Both the position numbers and the translations under genes were made by a program. Below are positions 17,310 through 26,449 of a stretch of 64,000 nucleotides of DNA, in pieces; positions within the stretch are counted from its first letter, which is position 1, and the number at the start of each line of letters is the position of its first letter. Under the pieces are notes generated by a model. That model saw only the letters and a program-made list of their open reading frames with translations. It was not told the DNA's origin and did no database searches. Source of the stretch: Victivallales bacterium (GTDB lineage Bacteria > Verrucomicrobiota > Lentisphaeria > Oligosphaerales > Oligosphaeraceae); NCBI GenBank assembly GCA_017535315.1, contig JAFXUD010000069.1, positions 1-64,000 of the forward strand, read 5' to 3'.

Positions 17310-19529
17310 ATGACTGAACTGAGCAGAGAGGAGCGTGAACGGCAGATACGTGAACTACATGTCCGCCATAGCGGTCTGTTCGCGTTAAGTGCCATAGCAC
17401 GTCACCATAATCTTCCGCTGGACATGCAACAGTTGATGCATGACCATGCCGTCGGTGAGAATGAGCTAACGCGGCGCGAAATCATGAGCATCGCAGGAAA
17501 GCACTCCCTGAAGGCAAAGTGCATTTCGCTGAAATGGTCTAGATTCGAGAAGATTACGAGTGTCTTTCCCTGCATCCTAGAGAAGAAAAACGGGCACTAT
17601 GCCATTCTCTGCGGTCTGCGTAAGGCACAGCCAAAGGAGGGTGAAGAGCCAGCCAACGTCAAGGAATTCGAAGCCGCCCTGGTCGATACGGAGAAGCAGC
17701 TGGAGAACCCCACTGAGAACTTCAGTTTCATCACGCGCGAACAGTATGGCGAGCTTTTCACGGGCAAGACCATCCTGCTCAAGCGCGTCTATTCGCTGAC
17801 GGACGAGGACCAGCCTTTCGGCCTGCGCTGGTTCCTGCCCGACTTCCTCCGTTTAAAAGGCGTCTTCTTCCAGATTGCCCTGGCGGTACTGCTACTGACG
17901 CTCATCGCCCTGGCTACGCCGCTCTTCTTCCAGAACGTGGTGGATAAGGTGCTGGTGCACGAGAGCTTCTCCACGCTGAATGTCCTTGGCGCGGGTATTA
18001 TCATCGCCATTCTGTTCAACGCGATTCTGGAGTACTTGAAGGGGCATCTGCTCCTTTTCGCCACCAATAAGATTGACATCTCCACTGCCGTGAAGACCTT
18101 CGCGCATTTGGTGCATCTGCCCATCGACTTCTTCGAGCAGGTGCCTTCGGGCGTCATTCTCAAGCATATCCAGCAGACCGAGAAGATTCGCGGCTTTCTT
18201 TCTGGCAATCTCTTCTTTACCTTCCTGGATTTGTGTTCGCTCATCATCTTCATTCCCTTCCTGTTGATGTACAGTGTTAAGCTGACCATCGTGGTGCTGG
18301 CATTCACGCTGTTGATGGCGCTGGTCATCGCCACGCTCATCAAGCCCTTCCAGAAACGGCTTGATGCACTCTACCAGGCGGAGGGGAAGCGCCAGAGCCG
18401 CCTGGTGGAGACCATCCACGGCATCCGCACTGTCAAATCCTTGGCTTTGGAGCCTGTTGAGGAGAAGAACTGGGGGAACCGCAGTGCGGCGGCCATCCGC
18501 GCCTACTTCTCCGTTGGGCGTATCTCCCTGACGGCGCGCAGCATCAGTCAGGCGCTGGAGATGCTGATGACCATCTCCATCATCTGGCTTGGAGCCCTGA
18601 TGGTTTTCAAGGGAGAGATTTCCATTGGTGCGCTTATCGCGTTCCAGATGTTGGCAGGGCGCGTGACAGGACCGCTGGTCAAGACAGTCGGGCTCATTCA
18701 CGAGTATCAGCAAGTTGCCCTGTCGGTCAAGATGCTGGGTGTGGTGATGAACACAAAGTGCGAGCCGAACATGGGCCGCGTCCACCATCCGCTCAAGGGG
18801 CGTGTTACCTTTGAGAACGTCTCATTCCGCTACCGCCCTGACTTGCCGATGGTGATTAAAAATTTCACGTTGGACATGCCTGCTGGTGCGTCGCTTGGCA
18901 TCGTGGGGCGTTCGGGTTCTGGCAAGACGACGCTCACCAAGTTGTTGCAAGGACTATATCCGCCCTTCGCTGGGCTGGTTAAAATTGACGGCATTGACAT
19001 CCGTGAGTTCGAGAAGTCGCATTTGCGCTCCAGCATCGGCGTTGTCCTGCAGGAAAACTATTTCTTCAACGGAACGGTCCGCGAGAACATCAGCCTGACG
19101 AAGCCCAGCGCGACGGGCGAGGAGGTGCTGCGGGCCGCCAGTCTGGCGGGCGCTCACGAATTCGTGCAAAACCTGCCACAAGGGTATGATACGGTGCTGG
19201 AGGAGAACGCCTCCAATCTTTCAGGTGGGCAGAAGCAGCGTTTGGCCATCGCTCGTGCCCTTATCACCAATCCCGCCATCCTGATATTCGATGAGGCGAC
19301 CAGTTCATTGGACCCCGAAAGCGAGGCAGTCATCCAGCGCAATTTGGCGGCCATCGCCAAGGGACGCACTGTCATTATTGTTTCCCATCGCCTTAGCATG
19401 GTGGCTGGAGCGCAGAAGATCATGGTGTTGGACAACGGAGAGATGGTTGGCTTCGGGACGCACCAGGAACTGCTGGCGAAGGATGGCATCTACAGCCAGT
19501 TCTGGAAGCAGCAGATGGGAACCAGGTAA
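17310..19529 (+). CDS. Type I secretion ABC exporter with C39-like domain
   Basis: 739-residue inner-membrane exporter of the HlyB/LapB type. The ATG at 17310 follows AAGGAGG by 8 bases; upstream in-frame codons have no ribosome site. Residues 1-140 form a C39-peptidase-like domain, but the usual Cys position reads HSGLFALSAI and no catalytic Cys is present, as in RTX-type transporters that do not cleave a leader. Several membrane helices follow (about 170-450). The ATPase has Walker A GRSGSGKT (533-540), LSGGQ (637-641) and ILIFDEATSSLD. It pairs with the HlyD protein 15 bases downstream. No outer-membrane partner or substrate is nearby. Confidence 0.9.
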   Translation: MTELSREERERQIRELHVRHSGLFALSAIARHHNLPLDMQQLMHDHAVGENELTRREIMSIAGKHSLKAKCISLKWSRFEKITSVFPCILEKKNGHYAILCGLRKAQPKEGEEPANVKEFEAALVDTEKQLENPTENFSFITREQYGELFTGKTILLKRVYSLTDEDQPFGLRWFLPDFLRLKGVFFQIALAVLLLTLIALATPLFFQNVVDKVLVHESFSTLNVLGAGIIIAILFNAILEYLKGHLLLFATNKIDISTAVKTFAHLVHLPIDFFEQVPSGVILKHIQQTEKIRGFLSGNLFFTFLDLCSLIIFIPFLLMYSVKLTIVVLAFTLLMALVIATLIKPFQKRLDALYQAEGKRQSRLVETIHGIRTVKSLALEPVEEKNWGNRSAAAIRAYFSVGRISLTARSISQALEMLMTISIIWLGALMVFKGEISIGALIAFQMLAGRVTGPLVKTVGLIHEYQQVALSVKMLGVVMNTKCEPNMGRVHHPLKGRVTFENVSFRYRPDLPMVIKNFTLDMPAGASLGIVGRSGSGKTTLTKLLQGLYPPFAGLVKIDGIDIREFEKSHLRSSIGVVLQENYFFNGTVRENISLTKPSATGEEVLRAASLAGAHEFVQNLPQGYDTVLEENASNLSGGQKQRLAIARALITNPAILIFDEATSSLDPESEAVIQRNLAAIAKGRTVIIVSHRLSMVAGAQKIMVLDNGEMVGFGTHQELLAKDGIYSQFWKQQMGTR

Positions 19530-19544
19530 GCAGGAGGGAAAACA

Positions 19545-20876
19545 ATGAACAAGAAAAGTATTGCAAAGGAAGCCATTGAGTTTCTGCCTGATGCACTGGA
19601 GATAGAGCAGGAGAGGCTGCCTTGGTACGGACGCATCGGTGTGGCTTGGATTTTCATCATCCTGGCTGCGGTCATTGCCTGGGCGTGCCTCAGCGAGGTG
19701 GATGTGATTGTCCGCGCACCAGGGCATGTGGTTTCAGGGCATGGCAACATCGTGATGAAGCCTATCGAATCCGCCATTATCAAGTCCATCGAGGTTAAGC
19801 AGGGGGACGAAGTGACGGCTGGACAGGTGCTCATCACCTTCGACCCCACCATCAACCAGGCGGAAGTGACGCGCCTATCCTCTGAAATCGGTGCTCTGCA
19901 GGCAAATTTTGACCGCCTGAGCGCCGAGTTCAATTCTAAGGAATACAACGCCTCAGCGACTGAGCACGAAAAGTGGCAGAGCTCCATTTTCCAGCAGCGC
20001 AGAAAGTACTATGACGAAAAAGTTCGCTATTTCGACAGCAACTATGACCGTCTTCTCGCCTCCAAGAAATCGACGCAGGAGAGCTATGACAAGTACCAGG
20101 AAATCCTGAAGAACATGAACGAGATTGAGACAATGTACACCAACCTCCACAAAAAGGAGGTTATTTCCTACAAGGAGACGCTGGAGGTGACAATGTCCCG
20201 TATGCAGAACGAGGTGGAGGTCGATAGGTTGCGCAACCAACTCGTCGAAATCGAGCACCAGCTTCTTTCGTTGCAGGCCGAGAAAAATGCCTTCATCGAG
20301 GAATGGCGCGACAGCATCTCCGAGAGGATGGTCGAACTGAAGCGCGAACTGGAAAGCAACCGCCAACAGCTTGCCAAAGCAGAGCAGCTTGTCTCCTATG
20401 TGCAGCTCTGCGCCCCCTGCCACGCGCTGGTGCTCGACATGGCTTCCTTCCCTGTCGGCTCCGCCGTCGGCGAAGCCGAGGCGGTTATCACCCTCGTGCC
20501 TCTTGATGGCATTCACGAAATCGAGGCGGAGGTACGCCCGCAGGACATCAGCCGTGTCAAGACGGGCAGCCTTGCGCGTATTAAGCTGACGGCCTTCCCC
20601 TTCCAGAAGCATGGCACGTTGGACGGCGAAGTCCGCCTCATCTCTGGCAATACCTTCCAGAAGCAAGGTGGAATGACACCCGACAGTGGGAAATCCTACT
20701 ACCGCACGATGGTCACCGTCGCCGACACGCGAAAACTCCGTAACACGGGCGACAACTTCACGCTCATCCCAGGCATGGAGACCGAGGTTGAAATCAAGGC
20801 AGGTCGCCGCCGTATCATCGAATACCTCATCTACCCCCTCATCAAAGGCCTCGACGAGGCCTTCAAGGAGCCGTAG
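19545..20876 (+). CDS. HlyD-family membrane fusion protein (type I secretion)
   Basis: 443 residues; periplasmic adaptor that links the ABC exporter to a TolC-like channel. One membrane helix near residues 30-50 (WIFIILAAVIAWACLS) is followed by a lipoyl half-motif (GHVVSGHGNIVMKPIE), a long alpha-helical hairpin (about 110-275), the second lipoyl half (VSYVQLCAPCHALV) and the beta-barrel segment around VRPQDISRVKTGSLARIKL. The C-terminal VEIKAGRRRIIEYLIYPL is the HlyD hallmark. AGGAGG lies 7 bases before the ATG. Ends 9 bases from the converging recO-like gene. Confidence 0.92.
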   Translation: MNKKSIAKEAIEFLPDALEIEQERLPWYGRIGVAWIFIILAAVIAWACLSEVDVIVRAPGHVVSGHGNIVMKPIESAIIKSIEVKQGDEVTAGQVLITFDPTINQAEVTRLSSEIGALQANFDRLSAEFNSKEYNASATEHEKWQSSIFQQRRKYYDEKVRYFDSNYDRLLASKKSTQESYDKYQEILKNMNEIETMYTNLHKKEVISYKETLEVTMSRMQNEVEVDRLRNQLVEIEHQLLSLQAEKNAFIEEWRDSISERMVELKRELESNRQQLAKAEQLVSYVQLCAPCHALVLDMASFPVGSAVGEAEAVITLVPLDGIHEIEAEVRPQDISRVKTGSLARIKLTAFPFQKHGTLDGEVRLISGNTFQKQGGMTPDSGKSYYRTMVTVADTRKLRNTGDNFTLIPGMETEVEIKAGRRRIIEYLIYPLIKGLDEAFKEP

Positions 20877-20885
20877 CCGTACGTT

Positions 20886-21497
20886 TTATTCAGGCAAGCG
20901 GCAGTCGTTGTAGAGGAGGAGTTGTCGGCACCAGTCGAACTGCTGCCGCCAGGATTCGTCGGAGAGCACGGGCGGGGGATTGCCTGCCGCCATCTCCAGG
21001 AGGATTCGGCATTGCTCGGATGCCCCTTTCGTCTGCACGGCGCTTGCAAGCCACCCTTCTTCGAAGATGAAGGCGATGGAGACGCCTGTGAGGATGGCCT
21101 CGGGCAGCAACTCTTCTTTGGCGAGCCGTCGCAGTGCTACTTCGACGGCATTCGCGAAATGCGGATGGGGCAGCATCGGCATCAGGTTCAGCGCACAGAA
21201 CACCGCTATCCAATTGGCCGCCTCGTAGCGCGGATAGCTTTTCGAGAGCTCGTCAAAACTCTCCAGCAACTCGACTGTTTTTATGTGGCAGAGTTCGCCA
21301 CTGCCCATTGTGAATTGTAGGTGGACAAGCCTGAACAACTCCAGTTCTGGAAATGCGCGTTTGTATCCTCCCTGCGCCCCCTGCACGATAAAACCGATTC
21401 GCCCATAGTCGGGGGATATTCCGCTGAATATCATTGAATGCTCATTGTATGGAATCTTGCGGAGGGCGATGAAATCTGTCTCAAGGGGGTCAGACAT
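20886..21497 (-). CDS. recO: DNA repair protein RecO-like
   Basis: 203 residues, slightly short for RecO (about 230-250). The N-terminus has the RecO OB-fold pattern: a Leu-Arg-x-x-x-Tyr-x-Glu strand (ALRKIPYNEHSMIFSG), then DYGRIGFIVQGAQGGYKR with the basic turn. A helical C-terminal domain follows; the Cys4 zinc motif found in some RecO proteins is missing. RecO loads RecA at gaps with RecR. The start chosen (21497) follows GGGG and overlaps the end of the upstream synthase gene by 8 bases (ATGTCTGA), so the two are translationally coupled. A start at 21509 is also possible. Confidence 0.7.
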   Translation of the reverse strand: MSDPLETDFIALRKIPYNEHSMIFSGISPDYGRIGFIVQGAQGGYKRAFPELELFRLVHLQFTMGSGELCHIKTVELLESFDELSKSYPRYEAANWIAVFCALNLMPMLPHPHFANAVEVALRRLAKEELLPEAILTGVSIAFIFEEGWLASAVQTKGASEQCRILLEMAAGNPPPVLSDESWRQQFDWCRQLLLYNDCRLPE

Positions 21498-22221
21498 GTT
21501 TTTCCCCATAGATAAGCTGTTTCAAATTGGCAAGTTCCGCATCTGAAAGGGGACGGTATTCCCCAAGAGGAAGGTCTCCAAGCTGAATGTTGCCTACAGA
21601 GGTACGGCGGAGAGCCAGGACACGCAGGCCAAAGGCTGTGCAGAGACGGCGCACCTCACGCTTGTGTCCTTCCGTCAGGACCATTTCGATGAGGATGCAG
21701 CCAGGTTTCTGGGCGGCTCTTGAACGAACCCGTTTTGCGCGCAGATATTCGCTGTCGTCCTCAATTCCTGCCAGCATCTGGCGTTCAATGGTGCGGTCGA
21801 ATGCCCCCTTGCACAGGGCGATGTATCTTTTTTCTATTTCGTATGACGGGTGTGTGATGGCCTGTTCCAGTGCTCCGTCGTTGGTCATCAGCAGAAGTCC
21901 CTCCGTGTCTCTGTCGAGCCGTCCGATATAGTGCAGGGAGTGCAATTCATCGGGTAGCAGTTCATAGATGGTATGCTCTGCATGGGGGTCAGAGACGGTG
22001 CAGGTGTAGCCGACGGGCTTGTTGAGGGCATAGGTGACGTAGGATGTTGGCAGATGTATCGTCTGGCCGTCGCATGTGACGATATCCTTTGCGGGGTTGA
22101 CGAGAAATGCGGGGGTGTCGATGACAAGTCCGTTGACCATGACGCGGCGTTGGCAGATGAGCTCTTCGCATTTCCTGCGTGACGCAACACCTGCATTTGC
22201 CAGAAACTTGGCAATGCGCAT
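21490..22221 (-). CDS. RsuA/RluB-family pseudouridine synthase
   Basis: 243 residues. An S4 RNA-binding domain opens the protein (MRIAKFLANAGVASRRKCEELI), followed by the synthase domain with GRLDRDTEGLLLMTNDG, which holds the catalytic Asp, and by GHKREVRRLCTAFGL near the C-terminus. It would convert a uridine in rRNA to pseudouridine; the family members RluB, RluE, RluF and RsuA cannot be separated by eye. The start at 22221 was chosen for the upstream AAGGAAG and the S4 domain beginning there; a longer reading from 22284 adds 21 unlikely residues. Coupled to recO. Confidence 0.88.
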   Translation of the reverse strand: MRIAKFLANAGVASRRKCEELICQRRVMVNGLVIDTPAFLVNPAKDIVTCDGQTIHLPTSYVTYALNKPVGYTCTVSDPHAEHTIYELLPDELHSLHYIGRLDRDTEGLLLMTNDGALEQAITHPSYEIEKRYIALCKGAFDRTIERQMLAGIEDDSEYLRAKRVRSRAAQKPGCILIEMVLTEGHKREVRRLCTAFGLRVLALRRTSVGNIQLGDLPLGEYRPLSDAELANLKQLIYGEKHV

Positions 22222-22290
22222 TGCCGCTTCCTTATTGTGTGGTTCAAATCGCTTGTCCACTGTCAAAAGTCCCCTGTCAAACACTCCAAA

Positions 22291-23451
22291 TTAAATGCCC
22301 GCATGTCCATGCTTGTCGAGGATTTCGCGGATTCTGCGCGCCAAGTCTTTCAGCAGGTAGGGCTTGCGCATGAAACTGATGGCACCATTGGCAAGGAGGT
22401 CCTGCACGTCCTCCTCTTCAACATAGCCGCTGGCCAGCAGCACCCGCACGTTGGGGTCTGCCTCCTTCAGCAGCGGGAATGCCTCGTGGGCGTTCATGAC
22501 TGGCATGACCATGTCGAGAAGAACTAGGTCGATGGCCCCTGGATTGCTTTTGTAAATTTCGACCGCCTCTTGCCCGTTCTCGGCCAGCAAAACCGTATAG
22601 CCTAGGCTGTGGAGCATGTTCAGGACAACGAGCCAAATCATATCCTCGTCATCGACGACCAAAATGGTTTCAGGGCGGCCATCTACCATCTTTGCGTTCA
22701 GATTACCGTCTGAGACGGCGGAGGAAAGAGGAAGCAGGAAGAGCAGACTTCCGTCTTCGCCAGAGCCATTGTCCTTATGGACAAGAAGTTCGCCATTGTG
22801 GAGAACTGCAGTTCCAAGCCAGTGCAGAAAACGGGATTCTGGCATTTCGTCTCCTGTCCAGTATTTCCCTTTGTATTCAGCGATGGCGACATATTCGTCA
22901 AGATAGAGTTCCTGAATGGGGTAGGGGGTTATGGCAATGGCGATGTATGGGCCTGGCTTGATGTCCGAGCGGAGGATGCTGACAGTGCTGCTGTCCAGTT
23001 CCACATTGAAGCAATTGAAGCCCAGCTCCTGACAATTGGGAAGAGTGGAGACCGCATTGGCCATCTCGTGCAGGACCGATTGCAGCAGCGATGCGTCCAC
23101 CATGGCGAAGGAGTTTTCTTCAAGGTTAGGTCTGAACTCGTCCTTTGCCGCCTTGGGGCAGTTTCGTGCGACACCTTCCAGAACGGGCTGGACGGAGAGC
23201 AGCTCTAGCCCCAGGCAGCCTTGCAAGCCATTGGCAAGGAACTCATTCCACAGAAGAAGATTGTGGATGATACTGCTGCCGTCTTGAACGAAGCGCAACG
23301 CCGACTGGCGTCCAGTCCATTCCTCTTCAAGGAGTTCTGCGTAGGCCTCTATATGTTTTCCGCCTTTGTTCAGGCAACGGGAAAGCCCCGCCGACATGGT
23401 GATGGCTTCAAGTCTTCTGCGTTCCCATTCTATTTTTTCGCTCTCGCTCAT
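22291..23451 (-). CDS. Degenerate histidine kinase fused to an intact receiver
   Basis: 386 residues starting after AAGGAAGGCTGGAG. Residues 1-255 follow the layout of a hybrid sensor kinase but the key residues have gone: the H-box region reads RLEAITMSAGLSRCLN (no His), the N-box keeps only HEMANAVSTL, the G1 box is replaced by AITPYPIQ, and the G2 box by RFLHWLGTAVLHNG. It is therefore unlikely to bind ATP or autophosphorylate. The C-terminal receiver is complete: acidic pair Asp267/Asp268, phosphoacceptor Asp313 (LVLLDMVMP) and Lys363 (KPYLL). No output domain follows. Probably a single-input phosphate sink or a scaffold for another kinase. Confidence 0.75.
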   Translation of the reverse strand: MSESEKIEWERRRLEAITMSAGLSRCLNKGGKHIEAYAELLEEEWTGRQSALRFVQDGSSIIHNLLLWNEFLANGLQGCLGLELLSVQPVLEGVARNCPKAAKDEFRPNLEENSFAMVDASLLQSVLHEMANAVSTLPNCQELGFNCFNVELDSSTVSILRSDIKPGPYIAIAITPYPIQELYLDEYVAIAEYKGKYWTGDEMPESRFLHWLGTAVLHNGELLVHKDNGSGEDGSLLFLLPLSSAVSDGNLNAKMVDGRPETILVVDDEDMIWLVVLNMLHSLGYTVLLAENGQEAVEIYKSNPGAIDLVLLDMVMPVMNAHEAFPLLKEADPNVRVLLASGYVEEEDVQDLLANGAISFMRKPYLLKDLARRIREILDKHGHAGI

Positions 23452-23506
23452 CTCCAGCCTTCCTTTTTTGGTATGACTTTGGCCATTTATTGTTTTTCCA
23501 ATAAAT

Positions 23507-23534
23507 ATTATATTCAAAACCCTGCAAAAATCAA
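23507..23534 (-). promoter_or_regulatory. Possible promoter of the receiver gene
   Basis: On the minus strand, TTGATT (23534-23529) and TATAAT (23512-23507) are 16 bp apart, 56 bp before the chosen start codon. Visual match to sigma70 consensus only. Confidence 0.4.
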
Positions 23535-23595
23535 GATACCCCCTTGTCAAATGTGGGGAAGATACCTCAAAATAAGCAAATAACGACTGACGAAT

Positions 23596-23624
23596 TTGCC
23601 CAACGTCTTTTCAAGCATTATATT
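23596..23624 (+). promoter_or_regulatory. Promoter of the GH4 gene
   Basis: TTGCCC (23596-23601) and TATATT (23619-23624) with a 17-bp spacer. The -10 lies in the same GCATTATATT context as the promoters at 64-92 and 43324-43351. It is about 100 bases before the ATG, leaving a longish leader. Confidence 0.5.
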
Positions 23625-23728
23625 ATAGGCTCTTTCTGATTGGGGTTTTAATTTCAAAAGTTTCTTGGCGCATTTCGCGATTCTTTTGCAATTAACTCTC
23701 GACAAGTCCATTTTCTGAGGAAAAAAAG

Positions 23729-25072
23729 ATGACCAAAATCACATTTATGGGTGCGGGAAGCACTGTCTTTGCCAAGAACATCCTTGGCGATTGCCTCTTG
23801 ACTGACTGCCTGAAAGATGCCGAATATGCGCTGTACGACATTGACCCCGACCGCCTGAACGAGTCCTACAGGATGTTGTGCAATCTGAATGCCAACATCA
23901 ATGGCAACAAGGCGAAAATCTCCACGCACCTGGCTGTCCGCAACCGCCGCGCCGCCCTTCGCGGTGCCGATTTCGTCATCAATGCCATTCAGGTTGGCGG
24001 CTATGAGCCTTCCACCGTGGTTGATTTTGAAATACCCAAGAAATACGGTCTTCGCCAGACCATCGGTGACACCATCGGCATCGGCGGCATCTTCCGCGCT
24101 CTGCGCACCATCAAGGTGCTGGAGGGATTTGCCAACGACGTGCGTGCGGTCTGTCCGAATGCCTGGTTCCTGAACTACACGAATCCCATGTCCATCCTGA
24201 CAGGGTACCTGCTCCGCAAGGGCGGCGTCAAATGCGTCGGACTATGCCACTCTGTCCAGGTCTGCGCGGAGCAATTGCTCCGTGAACTGGACATGTGGGA
24301 GAAATACAACCCCGTCACTTGGAAGATCGCGGGCATCAACCACATGGCATGGCTGCTGGAGATTTCCAAGAACGGAAAGGACCTCTATCCCGAAATCAAG
24401 AAGGCGGCGGACAAGAAGAACCGCAACGCTCGCAAGAAAGACGGCGAAAAACACAATGACATGGTGCGTCTGGAGATGCTCAAGCACTTTGGCTATTACA
24501 ACACGGAATCCTCCGAGCACACGGCTGAATACCACCCCTATTTCATCAAGTCGAACTATCCCGAACTTATCGAGGAGTTCAATATCCCACTGGATGAATA
24601 CCCCCGCCGTTGCGTCAACCAGATTGATGCCTGGCGCAAGCAGAGAGATGAAATCATCAACAACAAGAAGCTCTCGCACAAGAGAACCCGCGAATATGGT
24701 TCCTATATCCTTGAATCCATCCTGACGGACAAGCCCTGCGAAATCGGCGGAAACGTCCTCAACAACGGCCTCATCAGCAATCTTCCCAGCAATGCGGTCG
24801 TGGAGGTGCCATGCCTGGTGAACCGCAACGGTGTGCAGGGATGCTACGTCGGCGACCTGCCGCTGGCCTGCGCGGCTCTGAACATGACCCATATCAATGT
24901 CCACGAACTGGTCATCGAGGCGGCTGCAACGCACTCCAGGCAGTTGGTTTATCAGGCGGCCATGCTTGACCCGCATACCCGCTCTGAACTTACGTTGGAT
25001 GACATCAAGGCCCTCTGCGATGCCATGTTTGAGGCGCATACCCGCGATGGCATGATTACAGACTACGTGTAA
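23729..25072 (+). CDS. GH4 alpha-galactosidase-like NAD-dependent glycosidase
   Basis: 447 residues, the family length. Cytosolic GH4 enzymes use NAD and Mn to cleave by transient oxidation at C3. The N-terminal GAGST (8-12) is the NAD loop, YDIDPDRL follows strand 2, and NYTNPMS (149-155) binds substrate. The metal ligands are Cys173 (CHSV) and His205 (GINHMAWL), the latter in the MelA-type context. MelA-like alpha-galactosidase is the best guess; alpha-glucosidase or alpha-glucuronidase members are alternatives. GAGGAAAA precedes the ATG. Single gene with its own promoter and terminator. Confidence 0.85.
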   Translation: MTKITFMGAGSTVFAKNILGDCLLTDCLKDAEYALYDIDPDRLNESYRMLCNLNANINGNKAKISTHLAVRNRRAALRGADFVINAIQVGGYEPSTVVDFEIPKKYGLRQTIGDTIGIGGIFRALRTIKVLEGFANDVRAVCPNAWFLNYTNPMSILTGYLLRKGGVKCVGLCHSVQVCAEQLLRELDMWEKYNPVTWKIAGINHMAWLLEISKNGKDLYPEIKKAADKKNRNARKKDGEKHNDMVRLEMLKHFGYYNTESSEHTAEYHPYFIKSNYPELIEEFNIPLDEYPRRCVNQIDAWRKQRDEIINNKKLSHKRTREYGSYILESILTDKPCEIGGNVLNNGLISNLPSNAVVEVPCLVNRNGVQGCYVGDLPLACAALNMTHINVHELVIEAAATHSRQLVYQAAMLDPHTRSELTLDDIKALCDAMFEAHTRDGMITDYV

Positions 25073-25103
25073 TACCCATTGGGGCACAGGCACTTTTGGA
25101 ATT

Positions 25104-25145
25104 AAGGCTTCTTTCCGCCTTCTCTGCGGAAGAAGCCTTTTTTTG
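25104..25145 (+). terminator. Rho-independent terminator after the GH4 gene
   Basis: AAGGCTTCTTTCCGC (25104-25118) pairs with GCGGAAGAAGCCTT (25126-25139) with a one-base bulge and a 7-base loop, followed by a run of seven T. A textbook intrinsic terminator, 32 bases past the stop codon. Confidence 0.9.
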
Positions 25146-25210
25146 TCCTTTATGTCGTTTAGCTCCTTTTGAAGATTTGAAGAAAAAACAAAAAAAACAA
25201 TCGGATGGGG

Positions 25211-25255
25211 TTGCAAAAATAATTTTTTGAAATATCTTAAAAATATTAGTAGAAA
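25211..25255 (+). promoter_or_regulatory. Probable recA promoter region
   Basis: Two overlapping candidates: TTGCAA (25211-25216) with TATCTT (25233-25238, 16-bp spacer), and TTGAAA (25227-25232) with TAGAAA (25250-25255, 17-bp spacer). The region is very AT-rich compared with the flanking genes. Which one is used cannot be decided by eye. Confidence 0.4.
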
Positions 25256-25261
25256 ATCCAG

Positions 25262-25284
25262 CAGAAAAATACCATATTTTTCTG
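25262..25284. promoter_or_regulatory. Perfect dyad upstream of recA (candidate SOS operator)
   Basis: CAGAAAAATA-CCA-TATTTTTCTG has 10-bp perfect arms about a 3-bp centre. It lies just downstream of the putative promoter and 48 bases before the recA ATG, where a repressor would block transcription. Dyads in this place are often LexA boxes, but this sequence is not a LexA consensus known to me, and a leader hairpin is the alternative. Confidence 0.5.
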
Positions 25285-25332
25285 TGTGGTGAGCAGATGG
25301 CATATCAAACATCAACAACAAGGAGAACAGTT

Positions 25333-26409
25333 ATGGCGAAAGATACCTCTGGAGCGACTGTCGGCAATCGTGAAAAGAATCTGAAGGATGCAATGGCGCA
25401 GATAGAGAAGGCATTTGGAAAAGGTTCCATCATGCGCCTAGGAGAACGCCCGCAACAACAGGTGGATACCATCAGCTCAGGGGCGATGGCACTAGACATC
25501 GCTTTGGGATGCGGCGGCTTCCCAAAGGGACGCGTCGTGGAAATATTCGGTCCTGAATCCTCTGGCAAGACAACGGTCTGCCTCCATGTCGTCGCCAACG
25601 CGCAGCGCGCAGGCGGGACATGCGCATTCATTGACACGGAACACGCACTCGACCCGCGCTATGCGAAAATCATCGGCGTCGATACGGACAATCTGCTCAT
25701 CTCGCAGCCAGACTGCGGTGAAGACGCCTTGAACATTGCGGAGACACTGGTGCGCAGCGGCGCCGTGGATGTCCTCGTCATCGACTCCGTGGCGGCTCTT
25801 GTTCCCAAGGCTGAAATCGAAGGAGAGATGGGGGACAATCATGTTGGCTTGCAGGCACGCCTGATGTCCCAGGCTCTCCGCAAGCTGACCGCACTCATCT
25901 CCAAGACCAACACCTGCGTCATCTTCACCAACCAGATCCGCGAGAAAATAGGCGTCATGTTCGGCAACCCCGAGACCACCACAGGCGGGCGTGCCCTGAA
26001 ATTCTATGCGTCTGTCCGTCTGGACATCCGTCGTCTGGCGACCATCAAATCCCCAGATGGCAATCCGCTTGGCAACCGTGTCAAGGTGAAAATCGTCAAG
26101 AACAAGCTGGCGCCGCCCTTTATGGAGTGCGAATTCGATATTATGTACAACGAAGGCATCTCCCGCGCGGGTTCCTTGCTGGATGTGGCGCTTGATATGA
26201 AGATTCTTGAAAAGCGCGGCTCGTGGATTGCCATGGGTGACGTGCAGATTGCCCAGGGACGCGAGCAGGCCAAGAAGGCCATTGACCAGGATGAAGCCCT
26301 TGCTGCCAAGCTGGAGGCCGCCATCCGCGCCAAGAACCCTATTGCGACTGGCCCTGTCAGCGAGGACGAGCCAGACGAACTTATCGAAGAGGCCAGTGAG
26401 GAGAAATAG
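25333..26409 (+). CDS. recA: Recombinase RecA
   Basis: 358 residues; DNA strand exchange and SOS co-protease in the cytosol. The ATG at 25333 was chosen for AAGGAGAACAGTT upstream and because RecA normally begins shortly before [19 protein letters not shown]; the reading from 25297 adds 12 residues with no ribosome site. Walker A GPESSGKT (73-80), [20 protein letters not shown], loop 2 region [19 protein letters not shown] and the acidic C-terminal tail are all present. Preceded by a dyad that may be an SOS operator. nnr follows 40 bases on. Confidence 0.97.
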   Translation: MAKDTSGATVGNREKNLKDAMAQIEKAFGKGSIMRLGERPQQQVDTISSGAMALDIALGCGGFPKGRVVEIFGPESSGKTTVCLHVVANAQRAGGTCAFIDTEHALDPRYAKIIGVDTDNLLISQPDCGEDALNIAETLVRSGAVDVLVIDSVAALVPKAEIEGEMGDNHVGLQARLMSQALRKLTALISKTNTCVIFTNQIREKIGVMFGNPETTTGGRALKFYASVRLDIRRLATIKSPDGNPLGNRVKVKIVKNKLAPPFMECEFDIMYNEGISRAGSLLDVALDMKILEKRGSWIAMGDVQIAQGREQAKKAIDQDEALAAKLEAAIRAKNPIATGPVSEDEPDELIEEASEEK

Positions 26410-26449
26410 CTTCTTTTTCGCACCTGTCAACGCCGCTTGTTGAATCGCC

